Shown here: piece after piece, positions 1 to 7,444 of the stretch
Position numbering within the stretch: position 1 is the stretch's first letter
How the letters are laid out: each line of letters begins with the position of its first letter
From: CAZTHM01 sp041946825
GTDB lineage: Bacteria > Acidobacteriota > Terriglobia > UBA7540
Assembly (NCBI GenBank): GCA_041946825.1
Contig: JBHGBD010000025.1
Coordinates: forward strand, 6,459-70,458
Length of the DNA: 64,000 nucleotides
Reading direction: 5' to 3'
The notes under the pieces: model-generated
What the model was told of the DNA's origin: nothing
Database searches by the model: none
What the model saw: only the letters and a program-made list of their open reading frames with translations
Program-made: the position numbers and the translations under genes

Positions 1-240
1 AACAGCGCCCGATTCGGCCTTTCCGCCTCCATCGTGACGCGCGACGTGATGCGCATTCATCAGTACATCAATCGCATCGACGCGGGGCTGATTACCGTGA
101 ACCTGCCGACCGCGGGAGTGGAATATCAACTGCCCTTCGGCGGAACGAAGGAATCCAGCTTCGGCATGCGCGAGCAGGGCCCGCTGGCGCTGGATTTCTA
201 TACCGAGACACGAACGGTCTATCTGAAGTACACGCAGTAG
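1..240 (+). CDS. Aldehyde dehydrogenase, C-terminal fragment (cut by window edge)
   Basis: The reading frame is open from base 1 and ends at TAG 238-240, giving the last 79 residues of an NAD(P)-dependent aldehyde dehydrogenase. Visible family signatures are the FGLSASI segment, the NLPTAG turn and the LPFGGTKESSFG motif, followed by a typical C-terminal strand ending TVYLKY. The spacing and the GVEYQLPFGG wording resemble alpha-ketoglutaric semialdehyde dehydrogenases of sugar-acid catabolism, which would fit the sugar genes in this window, but the catalytic Cys and Glu lie upstream of the window. The substrate is therefore inferred only from the tail. Confidence 0.85.
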   Translation, partial: NSARFGLSASIVTRDVMRIHQYINRIDAGLITVNLPTAGVEYQLPFGGTKESSFGMREQGPLALDFYTETRTVYLKYTQ

Positions 241-241
241 G

Positions 242-276
242 GCAGGAGTCAGGAGTCAGAAGTCAGAAGCAACAAG
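242..276. repeat. Heptamer tandem array (GCAGGAG/TCAGAAG type)
   Basis: Five consecutive 7-nt units can be read: GCAGGAG, TCAGGAG, TCAGAAG, TCAGAAG and CAACAAG. The array starts two bases after the stop codon of the aldehyde dehydrogenase. It belongs to the same 7-nt-period family seen at many other intergenic places in this window. Confidence 0.7.
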
Positions 277-340
277 GAGGGCCCAACACTGCGTGATAAC
301 AGCCCTCTCCCTCGGGGGGTGGTCCGACAAGCGACGAGTG

Positions 341-448
341 ATGGAAATGGCGATTGAGCTCACTCCGAAGAAACGCCTTCTGCTAACGACGATTGTCTCT
401 ATTATCGTCTTCGCTGTGGGTGTGGCTTACGTGGCCTGCCCGCGTTGA
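341..448 (+). CDS. Possible 35-residue single-pass membrane protein
   Basis: A short frame starts with ATG at 341 and ends with TGA at 446-448. It would encode MEMAIELTPKKR followed by about 20 hydrophobic residues (LLLTTIVSIIVFAVGVAYVA) and a short CPR tail, which is the layout of a small single-span membrane protein with a positively charged cytoplasmic N-terminus. There is no convincing ribosome binding site (only GACGAG just upstream) and no homologue is recognised. Apart from the repeats on either side, nothing else explains this part of the gap. Confidence 0.3.
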   Translation: MEMAIELTPKKRLLLTTIVSIIVFAVGVAYVACPR

Positions 449-449
449 T

Positions 450-537
450 GTAGCTTTGATGGCGGCGACCACAGATCGCCTCTACAGTAGAGGCGGCTTT
501 AGGCCGCCATCTGTGGCGGGGTAAACCCGCCGCTACC
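450..537. repeat. Palindromic GCGGC element upstream of the TIM-barrel gene
   Basis: The stretch holds nested inverted repeats: a near-perfect palindrome CGCCTCTAC-A-GTAGAGGCG in the centre, flanked by GGCGGC/ACAGAT and its complement ATCTGT/GGCGG, and ending in GGGTAAACCCGCCGCTAC. The end matches the GTAGCGGCG(A/G)GTTTA elements at 62993-63107. It is an extensive hairpin and may also act as a terminator for upstream transcription. Confidence 0.6.
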
Positions 538-551
538 AAGTGGAGTCCAAG

Positions 552-1481
552 ATGAAGAAGACTCAACAATTTCTATCGAAGCTGGACCTGCCGAGCGAAG
601 ACAATCACGCGCTCAAGCCGAGTGGGCGGCGGTTTCCCGACGGCGGGCACTGGCGGTTTGAGATTCCGAGCGTGGAAGGTCCACGTGTGTTTCGCGAAGT
701 TTTGGCGGCGGCGAAAGAGCTTCAGGTTCCCGTCCATCGCGTCAGCGAGGGCAGCGGGATTATGCTGCTCACGCGGAAAGAGATTTCCGAGATGGCGCGC
801 ATCGGCGCCGATCATCGCATCGAGGTCTGTCTCTTCGTCGGTCCGCGCGCCACATTCGAGACCGGGGCGCAAACGGCTTCGACCGCGGGCAAGGTCATCG
901 GCCTCCAACATCGCGGTGCCGACCAGTTGGTTTACGCCATCGAAGACGTAAAGCGCGCGTGCGAGCTCGGCATCCGCAGCGTGCTGCCCGCCGATCTCGG
1001 CCTGATCTGGGTTTTGAACGAGATGAAGAGGAAAGGCGAGCTGCCGAAAAACCTGGTCATCAAAAGCTCCGTTACGCTCCCTGCCGCCAATCCCGCCACC
1101 GCCAAACTGTTCGAGCGCGCGGGCGTGAACACCATGAACATTCCCACCGACCTGACCCCGGCACAAGTTGGCGCGCTCCGCCAGGCGGTCGAGATTCCCA
1201 TCGACCTCTACATCGAAGTCCCCGACAACTTCGGTGGATTTGTGCGTTACTACGAGATGATGAATTTGATTCGAGTTGCCGCACCGATCTATTTGAAATT
1301 CGGCCTGCGCAATGCCCCCGACATTTATCCCTGCGGCCGGCACATCGAGGACCTGGCGGTGAAGATGGGCCAGGAGCGCGTGCATCGCGCCCGCTGCGCC
1401 GTCGAACTGCTCGAGCAATACGCCCCCGAACTCAAGATGTCGCCCCTGGGGAGCAAGGACCTCGGCATCCCCGAGCCGTAA
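552..1481 (+). CDS. TIM-barrel protein resembling peptidase U32 family
   Basis: The 309-residue protein has alternating hydrophobic strands and amphipathic helices along its whole length, as expected for a (beta/alpha)8 barrel, with barrel-like strand ends such as EVCLFVGPRA, NLVIKSSVTL and IDLYIEVPD. The segment on an AGVNTMNIP register and the collagenase-like layout suggest a relative of peptidase U32, but the classical U32 cysteine signature is not evident, so proteolysis should not be assumed. The ATG at 552 is preferred over GTG at 540 because GGAG (542-545) lies six bases before it. It stands alone between the 450-537 hairpin and the ECF unit. Its function is unknown. Confidence 0.6.
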   Translation: MKKTQQFLSKLDLPSEDNHALKPSGRRFPDGGHWRFEIPSVEGPRVFREVLAAAKELQVPVHRVSEGSGIMLLTRKEISEMARIGADHRIEVCLFVGPRATFETGAQTASTAGKVIGLQHRGADQLVYAIEDVKRACELGIRSVLPADLGLIWVLNEMKRKGELPKNLVIKSSVTLPAANPATAKLFERAGVNTMNIPTDLTPAQVGALRQAVEIPIDLYIEVPDNFGGFVRYYEMMNLIRVAAPIYLKFGLRNAPDIYPCGRHIEDLAVKMGQERVHRARCAVELLEQYAPELKMSPLGSKDLGIPEP

Positions 1482-1549
1482 TCGCGTTGTGCGCTCTTGG
1501 CGGTGGATATTGTCGCCCTACAGGTCGAATCTTTGGCCGCAATAATCCC

Positions 1550-1577
1550 TGTTAACATCTTGCTCCCCTCAGTCGTC
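1550..1577 (+). promoter_or_regulatory. Possible ECF-type (autoregulated) promoter
   Basis: TGTTAAC (1550-1556) is followed 17 bases later by CGTC (1574-1577). This matches the AAC / CGTC arrangement common to many ECF sigma factor promoters. It sits about 50 bases before the sigma factor gene and would make the unit autoregulatory. Only the two motifs support it. Confidence 0.3.
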
Positions 1578-1623
1578 CCAAAAGCGAGGAGAACTGCGTG
1601 TAGCATTGGTGTGAGGATCGGGA

Positions 1624-2199
1624 TTGGGGACCGCCGGCGAATTGTCGAATCCGATCGAAGATATTCAGGCTGCCGGCGCGGATACTTTGGCCGAATCTCT
1701 TGATGACGTCAGGCTGGTCGGCGCCGCGCGCGGTGGGGACCCCGCGGCATTCGGTCAACTTTACGAACGCTACTCGCGGCTTGTACATGGAGTTCTGTTG
1801 TCGCGAGTCCCGCCCGGTGAAGTCGAGGACCTGGTCCAGGACGTCTTTCTGACCGCTTGGCGTCGCCTTCGCGACCTGCGCGACGCGAGCGCATTCGGTG
1901 CTTGGCTTGCCGCCATTGCCCGAAACCGCGCCGCCGACCACCATCGCCGCCCCGCGATTCATGATGAGGTACACGAGGACATTCCCGCCGAAAGTGGCAA
2001 CACGTCGGAAGCGCTAGCGATTCTGCGTGCAATCCAAACTCTGCCGGACGCCTACCGTGAGACACTCGTTCTGAGGCTCGTGGAGGGTCTCTCGGGTCCC
2101 GAGATTGCCGAGCGCACAGGGCTGACACACGGCTCCGTCCGCGTGAATCTCCACCGCGGAATGCAACAGCTCCGCGAGAAGTTGGGGAAAGATCTATGA
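1624..2199 (+). CDS. ECF-family RNA polymerase sigma factor
   Basis: The 191-residue product carries region 2 (AAFGQLYERYSRLVHGV, then EVEDLVQDVFLTAWRRLRDLRD) and region 4 (LPDAYRETLVLRLVEGLSGPEIAERTGL with a helix-turn-helix and GSVRVNLHRGMQQLRE). Regions 1.1 and 3 are missing, as in sigma-70 group 4. It would direct RNA polymerase to a small regulon in response to an envelope or extracellular cue. The start is uncertain because the frame opens with TTG at 1624 and the family core begins only around residue 28. The stop overlaps the start of the FecR gene (ATGA at 2196), so the two are translationally coupled and the FecR protein is the likely partner. Confidence 0.9.
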   Translation: MGTAGELSNPIEDIQAAGADTLAESLDDVRLVGAARGGDPAAFGQLYERYSRLVHGVLLSRVPPGEVEDLVQDVFLTAWRRLRDLRDASAFGAWLAAIARNRAADHHRRPAIHDEVHEDIPAESGNTSEALAILRAIQTLPDAYRETLVLRLVEGLSGPEIAERTGLTHGSVRVNLHRGMQQLREKLGKDL

Positions 2200-3230
2200 G
2201 AGACGATTACGTGTGGGACGGGTCGGGCGAACCCGACCCCGAAATCCAGCGCCTGGAATCAGTTCTCGCGGTATTCCGATCCAGCCGACCCGCGCCGGAG
2301 TTTCCGGAGCGAACTACGGTTTGGGAGCGGTGGCGCAAGGTCACCGTCCACCTGAGCTTTGCCGCGGTAGCCTCAGCCACCGTACTCATGATTGTCTGGG
2401 TTGCCAGACGCCCCGCCCCGCCGCTGGAACCATCCGGCTGGCAAGTGACGCGCCTTGCAGGCACACCGAGAATTGGAAACTCGGCCGTCGGCGGTACCGG
2501 CCGACTCCTGGTGGGCCAGTGGCTGGAGACTGATGCGGAGTCTCGTGCGACCTTGGAAGTCAGTGCAACCGGCAGGTTGGAAATCGATGGAGGCACGCGC
2601 GTCCAGCTCGTCACTTCGCGTCCTGGCCATCACCTCTTGAGCCTTTCGAAAGGGACGATCCATGCCATGATCTGGGCGCCTCCGGGCCAGTTCGTCGTGG
2701 ATACCCCCTCGGCGCGGGCCGTGGACCTCGGGTGTGCTTATTCATTGCACGTGGATGAGAGCGGTGCCGGGCTGGTCCGCGTGGCTTTCGGCTGGGTCGG
2801 CTTCGAATTCAAGGGGCATGAGTCATTCATCCCTGCGGGCGCAGTCTGTGCCACCCGGCCGGGCGTGGGCCCCGGCACCCCGTACTTCGCCGACTCCTCC
2901 CAACAACTTCGCGATGCGATCGCGAGGCTCGACTTCGACCGGGTTGATCCTCGCGAGCGCGCGGCCCTGCTCAGAACTGTCTTGGTCGAGTCGCGCAAAC
3001 GCGATGCCCTGACGCTTTGGCACCTTCTCTCGCGTGTGAATCCGGACGAAGACCAACTGGTCTATAGCCGCCTCTCGGCACTCGTCCCACCCCCGCCGGG
3101 TGTGACCCGGGAAGGCGTTCTCAAGGGCGATTTGCAGATGCTCGATCTCTGGTGGAACGAGCTGGGTTTCGGCGACATCCGGTGGTGGCGGAAGTGGGAG
3201 CGCGCCTGGCCGCAGCAAACATCAAAGTGA
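2196..3230 (+). CDS. FecR-domain membrane protein, probable sigma regulator
   Basis: This 344-residue protein has an acidic cytoplasmic N-terminus, one transmembrane helix at about residues 49-71 (LSFAAVASATVLMIVWVARR) and a periplasmic FecR domain at about residues 85-215, with GTPRIGN, the ATLEVSATGRLEIDGGTRV stretch and the characteristic VDTPSARAVDLGCAYSLHVD segment. FecR proteins pass periplasmic signals to ECF sigma factors; here the gene overlaps its sigma gene by four bases. A further ~120 residues (DRVDPRERAALLRTVLVE onward) are helical and without known domain. No outer-membrane TonB receptor is adjacent, which differs from classical Fec systems. Confidence 0.85.
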   Translation: MRDDYVWDGSGEPDPEIQRLESVLAVFRSSRPAPEFPERTTVWERWRKVTVHLSFAAVASATVLMIVWVARRPAPPLEPSGWQVTRLAGTPRIGNSAVGGTGRLLVGQWLETDAESRATLEVSATGRLEIDGGTRVQLVTSRPGHHLLSLSKGTIHAMIWAPPGQFVVDTPSARAVDLGCAYSLHVDESGAGLVRVAFGWVGFEFKGHESFIPAGAVCATRPGVGPGTPYFADSSQQLRDAIARLDFDRVDPRERAALLRTVLVESRKRDALTLWHLLSRVNPDEDQLVYSRLSALVPPPPGVTREGVLKGDLQMLDLWWNELGFGDIRWWRKWERAWPQQTSK

Positions 3231-3342
3231 AGAAAGGCAGGCCAGCGCGCCATTGAATCAACGTCACCGGTTAACACCGCGCCCCGTGCCAACGTCTGTA
3301 TCGGCGCAAGGGCAGAATTCAATCAACCGGAGGCGCACAACG

Positions 3343-4068
3343 ATGAAACGCAGCAGAAACGCGTCAAGTGTATGGGGGCTGACAATTCTGGCAGGGACGC
3401 TGGCAATTCCCCAGATCGCGCAAGCAGGGCCGCCGCTCATCTGCCATCCCTTCGATATAGGAGGCGCGAAATCGTTACCCTGGGCGGGCGGTGATCGGGA
3501 AAGCGGGCGAGATTGGCGGGGGGTCGATCCAAATTACGAGGTCGGGCGCCTCGTCGCGGATACGCTGGCGCTGCTTACTCCCGAGACGCCTGTCATCGTC
3601 CGCATGGAGACGTTACGGCGGGCGGCGGTGTACGGAGCTTGGGCGCTACGCGACCGGAAAGTGGATTACTCCGTAAAAGATGAGAAAGTAGCTCGTGAGC
3701 TTCTGGCCCGGCTCCTTGCCAAGGCCAAAGACGCTGAGGCAAAAGGTAAACCCGACGCCTTGGCTTGGTTCGACGCGGGCTATCTCGCGGAGTCTTACAA
3801 GCAGGCCGGCCTCACGATCGACGTAAATGGCTACGAGCTTGTCGGCAAGGCGATTGCACTTCGCGCTCAGGACCCCGAAATCGAGTTCGCAGCGGCCATC
3901 ATCACAGAAGGCGGCAGGCCTTCCAAAGAACACCGCGAGCATTTCCAGAAAGCCATCAGCGGAGCCAAGGATGGATCGCTCCTTGCCAAGAACTTGGTTC
4001 TTCATTTCGGTAACCGCGGGACGACCATTGCCGAGTTGAAAGCCAGCCTGACGAGTCCCTCGCGTTAA
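3343..4068 (+). CDS. Secreted hypothetical protein of the ECF1 unit
   Basis: The ATG at 3343 is chosen because GGAGG lies ten bases upstream and the product then begins with a good signal peptide (MKRSRNAS..., hydrophobic core GLTILAGTLAIP, cleavage near IAQAG). The mature ~215 residues are predicted largely helical (MRRAAVYGAWALRD, ARELLARLLAKAKDAEAKGKPDALAWFDAGYLAESYKQAG) and could form a helical-repeat fold. It has no recognised domain. It follows the FecR gene by 112 bases and may be part of the same transcription unit. A periplasmic location is inferred from the leader. Confidence 0.6.
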   Translation: MKRSRNASSVWGLTILAGTLAIPQIAQAGPPLICHPFDIGGAKSLPWAGGDRESGRDWRGVDPNYEVGRLVADTLALLTPETPVIVRMETLRRAAVYGAWALRDRKVDYSVKDEKVARELLARLLAKAKDAEAKGKPDALAWFDAGYLAESYKQAGLTIDVNGYELVGKAIALRAQDPEIEFAAAIITEGGRPSKEHREHFQKAISGAKDGSLLAKNLVLHFGNRGTTIAELKASLTSPSR

Positions 4069-4244
4069 TGTTGTTGACGGGTTGTCTGAAGACTTCAGCG
4101 CGCCGGACTTCCCCATGGCATGTTGGCGGGGACATCCGGCGCGCGACGCTGAACGTCGGACCCTCCAAAGTCACCCTTTGCTTCCGTTCGCCTGAACCCT
4201 CAAAATTAATGCACTCGCCCGGCGCGGCCCTGCGTATCTATTTC

Positions 4245-4868
4245 ATGGAAGGGGTCAGCGACGGACGGCGAGACTCAAGAGTGAACACCGCGACAGCAGA
4301 GCGAATGGCGAAAGCGCTGGCCCGCGCAAACACGGGCGACCATGCGGCCTTCGGCGAAATCGTCCGCGAATACCAGGCGATGGTCTTCAGCATGGCGTAT
4401 TACTTCCTGCACGACCGGTCGCTCGCCGAGGAAACGGCGCAGGACGTTTTCCTCCGCCTCTACCGGAACTTGGGGCGGATCAAATCTCCGGCACATTTGA
4501 TGCTGTGGTTACGGCAGGTGACCAATCGACGATGTATCGACCAGGCCCGGCGAATGCCACCGCTGCCGCCATTGCCGCTCGAAGACGCCCCCGAGCCGAC
4601 CAGTGATCCGGGGTCGAACGACCCCCTGCTTTCCGAACGCCTCCGGAGGATGGTCGCTTCGCTTCCCCAGGATTCGCGGATGGTGGTCGTCCTGCGGTAT
4701 CAAGAGGAACTCGAATTGACGGAAATTGCGGAAGCCCTCGAAATCCCCCTCAACACTGTCAAGAGCCGGCTCCAGCGTGCGCTGGCGGTTTTGCGGGATA
4801 AGGTCAATTCCGCTTTGGAGATGAGCTCGTATGAAAGACCTCGAAAATGGACTTCGCAAGGCGCTTGA
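4245..4868 (+). CDS. Second ECF-family sigma factor
   Basis: The 207-residue protein has region 2 (AAFGEIVREYQAMVFSMAYYFLHDRSLAEETAQDVFLRLYRNL, then W/RQVTNRRCIDQAR) and region 4 (LPQDSRMVVVLRYQEELELTEIAEALEIPLNTVKSRLQRALAVLR), with a Pro-rich linker between. The frame is open from 4068, but ATG 4245 gives a normal N-terminus just before region 2, so the longer form is doubted. It differs enough from the sigma factor at 1624 not to be a recent duplicate. It overlaps the next gene by 38 bases, the usual coupling of a sigma factor with its anti-sigma factor. Confidence 0.88.
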   Translation: MEGVSDGRRDSRVNTATAERMAKALARANTGDHAAFGEIVREYQAMVFSMAYYFLHDRSLAEETAQDVFLRLYRNLGRIKSPAHLMLWLRQVTNRRCIDQARRMPPLPPLPLEDAPEPTSDPGSNDPLLSERLRRMVASLPQDSRMVVVLRYQEELELTEIAEALEIPLNTVKSRLQRALAVLRDKVNSALEMSSYERPRKWTSQGA

Positions 4869-5184
4869 ACGCCGCGAGCCGCCGGATGGCTTCGCGGAGA
4901 AAGTCCTGGCACGAGTTGAGGCGTCCCCGACTCGCGGTCGCGGCTGGCGCGAGGCGCTCAGGGCGTTCGTTCGAGTTCCCAGCCTTCGGTGGGCCGCAGC
5001 GGGGGCCGTCGCCTGCTTGCTCGTCGCGCTGGGGACGCTGCACTACCGGCATGTACAACGGGAGCGCGCCGCGGGAGAGGCGGCCAAGGCGCAGGTCATG
5101 CAGGCGCTCCACGTCGCCAGCAGCAAGCTGAATGTGGCCATGAAGAAGGTGCAGCAAGCTGACCGCCGGCCGCCGCGCACGTAG
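4831..5184 (+). CDS. Small single-pass membrane protein, probable anti-sigma factor
   Basis: This 117-residue protein has a charged N-terminal cytoplasmic half (MKDLENGLRKALERREPPDGFAEKVLARV), one transmembrane helix at about residues 52-70 (LRWAAAGAVACLLVALGTLHY) and a short helical extracytoplasmic tail. The first segment is typical of the N-terminal helices by which small anti-sigma factors hold ECF sigma factors, and the gene overlaps the sigma gene. No zinc-binding anti-sigma motif is seen, so assignment rests on topology and position. Confidence 0.65.
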   Translation: MKDLENGLRKALERREPPDGFAEKVLARVEASPTRGRGWREALRAFVRVPSLRWAAAGAVACLLVALGTLHYRHVQRERAAGEAAKAQVMQALHVASSKLNVAMKKVQQADRRPPRT

Positions 5185-5237
5185 CACGGCAGGCTCTGGT
5201 GGCAAGAAACATGAAAGATGAACTGAGTGGAGTTTCT

Positions 5238-5840
5238 ATGAAAATCCCAACCTGTCTCGTGAAACTGATGACCGTATTTTTTACCGCGTGTGCGGTGAGC
5301 CTGCCTGCGTTCGGTCAAAACCCGCGACTGCAGATCAAGAACCTGGAGAGACTTTCCAGCAAGGCCTCCGAGGTGGTCGACGTGACACTCGACGAACCGA
5401 TGCTGAAGCTGGCAGCCAAGTTCATGGCCAACGAAAAGGACGAAGATGACGTCGAAGCCCGAGAGCTCATCAAAGACCTCAAGGGCGTCTACGTCAAGAG
5501 TTTCGAGTTCGACAAAGAAGGTGAATACTCCCAGGATGACGTCGAAGCTATCCGGTCACAACTTGCCGCTCCAGGCTGGACAAAGATTGTGGGTGTGCGA
5601 AGCAAGCACGATGGGGACACGGCCGAGGTTTACCTGATGACCGACAACAATACGCGCAACATCCTTGGCATGGCCATCATCGCCGCTGACCCCGAAACCC
5701 TGACGGTCGTGAATCTGGTCGGCCCCATTGATCTCGAAAAGCTCAGCGCACTGGAAGGCAAGATGGGGATTCCCCATCTGGAAATGGAAAAGGGGAAGGC
5801 CCCTCAAAAGCAGGGAGCGAGTCATGATGAAAAGAAGTAG
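5238..5840 (+). CDS. DUF4252 exported protein, copy 1
   Basis: The ATG at 5238 has GGAG seven bases upstream and opens a clear signal peptide (MKIPTCLVKLMTVFFTACAVSLPAFGQ). The mature ~170 residues match the DUF4252 pattern: LERLSSKASEVVDVTLDEPMLKLA, an LKGVYVKSFEF strand and the VGVRSKHDGDTAEVYL / DPETLTVVNLVGPIDLEKLS segment. DUF4252 proteins are commonly encoded beside ECF sigma/anti-sigma pairs; their biochemical role is not known. The ATGs at 5211 and upstream would spoil the signal peptide. It overlaps the next gene by 17 bases. Confidence 0.8.
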   Translation: MKIPTCLVKLMTVFFTACAVSLPAFGQNPRLQIKNLERLSSKASEVVDVTLDEPMLKLAAKFMANEKDEDDVEARELIKDLKGVYVKSFEFDKEGEYSQDDVEAIRSQLAAPGWTKIVGVRSKHDGDTAEVYLMTDNNTRNILGMAIIAADPETLTVVNLVGPIDLEKLSALEGKMGIPHLEMEKGKAPQKQGASHDEKK

Positions 5841-6339
5841 TACGGTGATCTCGATCCTGGTTCTGGCGGGGTTGCTGGCGGTCCCGACAACGGCGCGCGG
5901 CGATGACCCGCAGTTCAAAGCCATCGTCCACCGGATTCAGTCGCATTACCACAAGCGGCCCATGCGATTCATGGGCCTCGTGAGCTTCATTGCGAACCGC
6001 GCCCGCCCTGAGGGAATCAGGAACATCAAACTGGCAATCTTTGAAGGTTTGGAATCATCGCGTCATCCTACCGCTCCTGACCTGGACGCTTTCATGCAGG
6101 GCATCGCCGGGCCGGAGTTTCATCCCTTTGTCAGAGTCCGCTCGCGTCACGACGGAGAACAAACTTACATTTACGCCAAAGAGCTGGGCTCGGACTATGA
6201 GCTCCTGGTTGTTACTCTGGAACCCGGAGAGGCGGTTGTCGTCAAAATGAGAGTGAACCCTGACAAAATGCAGGACTGGATGGATGAGCCCCTCGCAATG
6301 AGCCGAAGGACGCCTGTCTGCCACGGCGCAGGGCGGTAA
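5824..6339 (+). CDS. DUF4252-like exported protein, copy 2
   Basis: Starting at ATG 5824 the 171-residue product has a signal peptide (MMKRSSTVISILVLAGLLAVPTTARG) and a mature domain related to the preceding protein, with the parallel motifs IRNIKLAIFEG, FVRVRSRHDGEQTYIY and LLVVTLEPGEAVVVKMRVNPDKM. The two genes overlap by 17 bases and probably arose by tandem duplication followed by divergence. It closes the second ECF unit: a clear new promoter for the following gene begins 52 bases after its stop. Confidence 0.7.
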   Translation: MMKRSSTVISILVLAGLLAVPTTARGDDPQFKAIVHRIQSHYHKRPMRFMGLVSFIANRARPEGIRNIKLAIFEGLESSRHPTAPDLDAFMQGIAGPEFHPFVRVRSRHDGEQTYIYAKELGSDYELLVVTLEPGEAVVVKMRVNPDKMQDWMDEPLAMSRRTPVCHGAGR

Positions 6340-6391
6340 AAGCGCCGAAAATCCCCCCTTTCGCTTCTTCTGGCTTTACCCCACAAAGTAC

Positions 6392-6419
6392 TTGACAAAG
6401 ACAAGAATCGTGCTATGCT
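6392..6419 (+). promoter_or_regulatory. Sigma-70 promoter giving a leaderless mRNA
   Basis: TTGACA at 6392-6397 and TATGCT at 6414-6419 are separated by 16 bases. The ATG of the next gene begins at 6426, six bases after the -10 element, just where transcription should start. No Shine-Dalgarno sequence can fit, so the gene is predicted to be translated from a leaderless transcript. Confidence 0.7.
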
Positions 6420-6425
6420 CTGGGC

Positions 6426-7040
6426 ATGTTTCCGGACCGTTCTCATCGCTCTCGGTCATGGCGCTCGCCCGCGCTCGACCCGCGCGCCATCGAAAACCTG
6501 CGTTTTATCCGCGAGACGATGGAGCGCTCGGGCTCCTTCACGGCCGTCCCCGGCCGGGGAGGCATCCTCATGGGTCTCACGGCGCTGGGCGCGGCGTGGA
6601 TCGCGTCTCACCAGACCAACCCGCAGGCGTGGCTTGCGACGTGGATGCTGGAAGCAGTCCTGGCCCTCGGAATCGGCGCCTGGGCGAGTGTCCAGAAAGC
6701 GCGAGCGGCAAATGTTTCACTCCTTTCAGGCCCCGCCAGGAAATTCGCGTTGAGCTTGTCGCCGCCCCTGCTCGCGGCTGGCATTCTGACTGTGGTTCTC
6801 TACCACGCGGGGCTCGCGAGCGCGCTTCCCGGAATGTGGCTACTGCTCTACGGCACGGGTGTGGTGACGGGCGGGGCGTTCTCTGTCAAGGTCGTCCCCG
6901 TGATGGGGCTGGGCTTTATGGCCGTGGGGACGGTGGCGCTTTGTGCGCCCGCGGCGTGGGCCGATGGCCTGATGGCCCTGGGTTTCGGAGGCCTGCACAC
7001 TCTCTTCGGATTCATCATTGCACGGAGGTACGGTGGCTAG
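6426..7040 (+). CDS. Hypothetical multi-span membrane protein paired with a winged-helix regulator
   Basis: The 204-residue protein has a ~45-residue basic cytoplasmic N-terminus (LDPRAIENLRFIRETMERSG) followed by about five hydrophobic segments (GILMGLTALGAAWIA, WMLEAVLALGIGAW, LSPPLLAAGILTVVLYH, MWLLLYGTGVVTGGAF, VMGLGFMAVGTVALCAPAAW). It overlaps the following regulator gene, a pairing that implies a regulatory or stress-sensing role. The start is fixed by the promoter, which leaves ATG 6426 as a leaderless start. It has no domain I can name. Confidence 0.7.
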   Translation: MFPDRSHRSRSWRSPALDPRAIENLRFIRETMERSGSFTAVPGRGGILMGLTALGAAWIASHQTNPQAWLATWMLEAVLALGIGAWASVQKARAANVSLLSGPARKFALSLSPPLLAAGILTVVLYHAGLASALPGMWLLLYGTGVVTGGAFSVKVVPVMGLGFMAVGTVALCAPAAWADGLMALGFGGLHTLFGFIIARRYGG

Positions 7041-7416
7041 AGCAGTTTCAAATCGATTGTCCCGGCCGGAAGGGGAGGAGCGCGTACGACCCCCGCGGCG
7101 GCGGGTTGCCCCCAGTGCCCCGCAACTCGATCCGCTTGTCCACGAGCGCGTGCGGCTGGGAATCCTGAGCGCCCTGGCGGTCAATGATTCGATCAGCTTC
7201 AACGATCTCAAGAAGTTGCTGGAGACGACGGACGGCAACCTGAGCGTGCACGCTCGCAAGCTCGAGGAAGCGGGATATGTCGCGTGCGCCAAGTCTTTCG
7301 CGGGGCGCGTGCCCAAGACCGAATACCGGCTGACCGGAGCCGGGCGCCGCGCCTTGGAGCAGTACCTGGACGATATGGAAGCGCTGATCCGGGCGGCGCG
7401 AAACCAGACCGCCTGA
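7033..7416 (+). CDS. Winged-helix transcriptional regulator (HTH_34 type)
   Basis: With the GTG at 7033 (GGAGG four bases before it) the product has 127 residues. The DNA-binding part is the pattern HERVRLGILSAL, SFNDLKKLLETTDGNLSVHARKLEEAGYV and KTEYRLTGAGRRALEQYLDDMEAL, which is the winged-helix family found in small MarR/ArsR-like regulators with HTH_34 domains. It overlaps the end of the membrane protein gene by eight bases, so the two are coupled. A role in controlling its own operon is inferred. Confidence 0.85.
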   Translation: MARAVSNRLSRPEGEERVRPPRRRVAPSAPQLDPLVHERVRLGILSALAVNDSISFNDLKKLLETTDGNLSVHARKLEEAGYVACAKSFAGRVPKTEYRLTGAGRRALEQYLDDMEALIRAARNQTA

Positions 7417-7444
7417 GCCATCTCTTTTTTTGGGTGGATACTTT

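Noticed and set aside
573..1418. Antisense frame of 281 codons over the TIM-barrel gene
   Set aside because: No binding site or recognisable domain; the plus-strand frame has a GGAG start site and barrel-like pattern.
4193..4230. ECF-type promoter before the second sigma gene (TGAACC ... CGCC)
   Set aside because: The spacing is 18 bases and the -10 core differs from CGTC, so the match is too weak.
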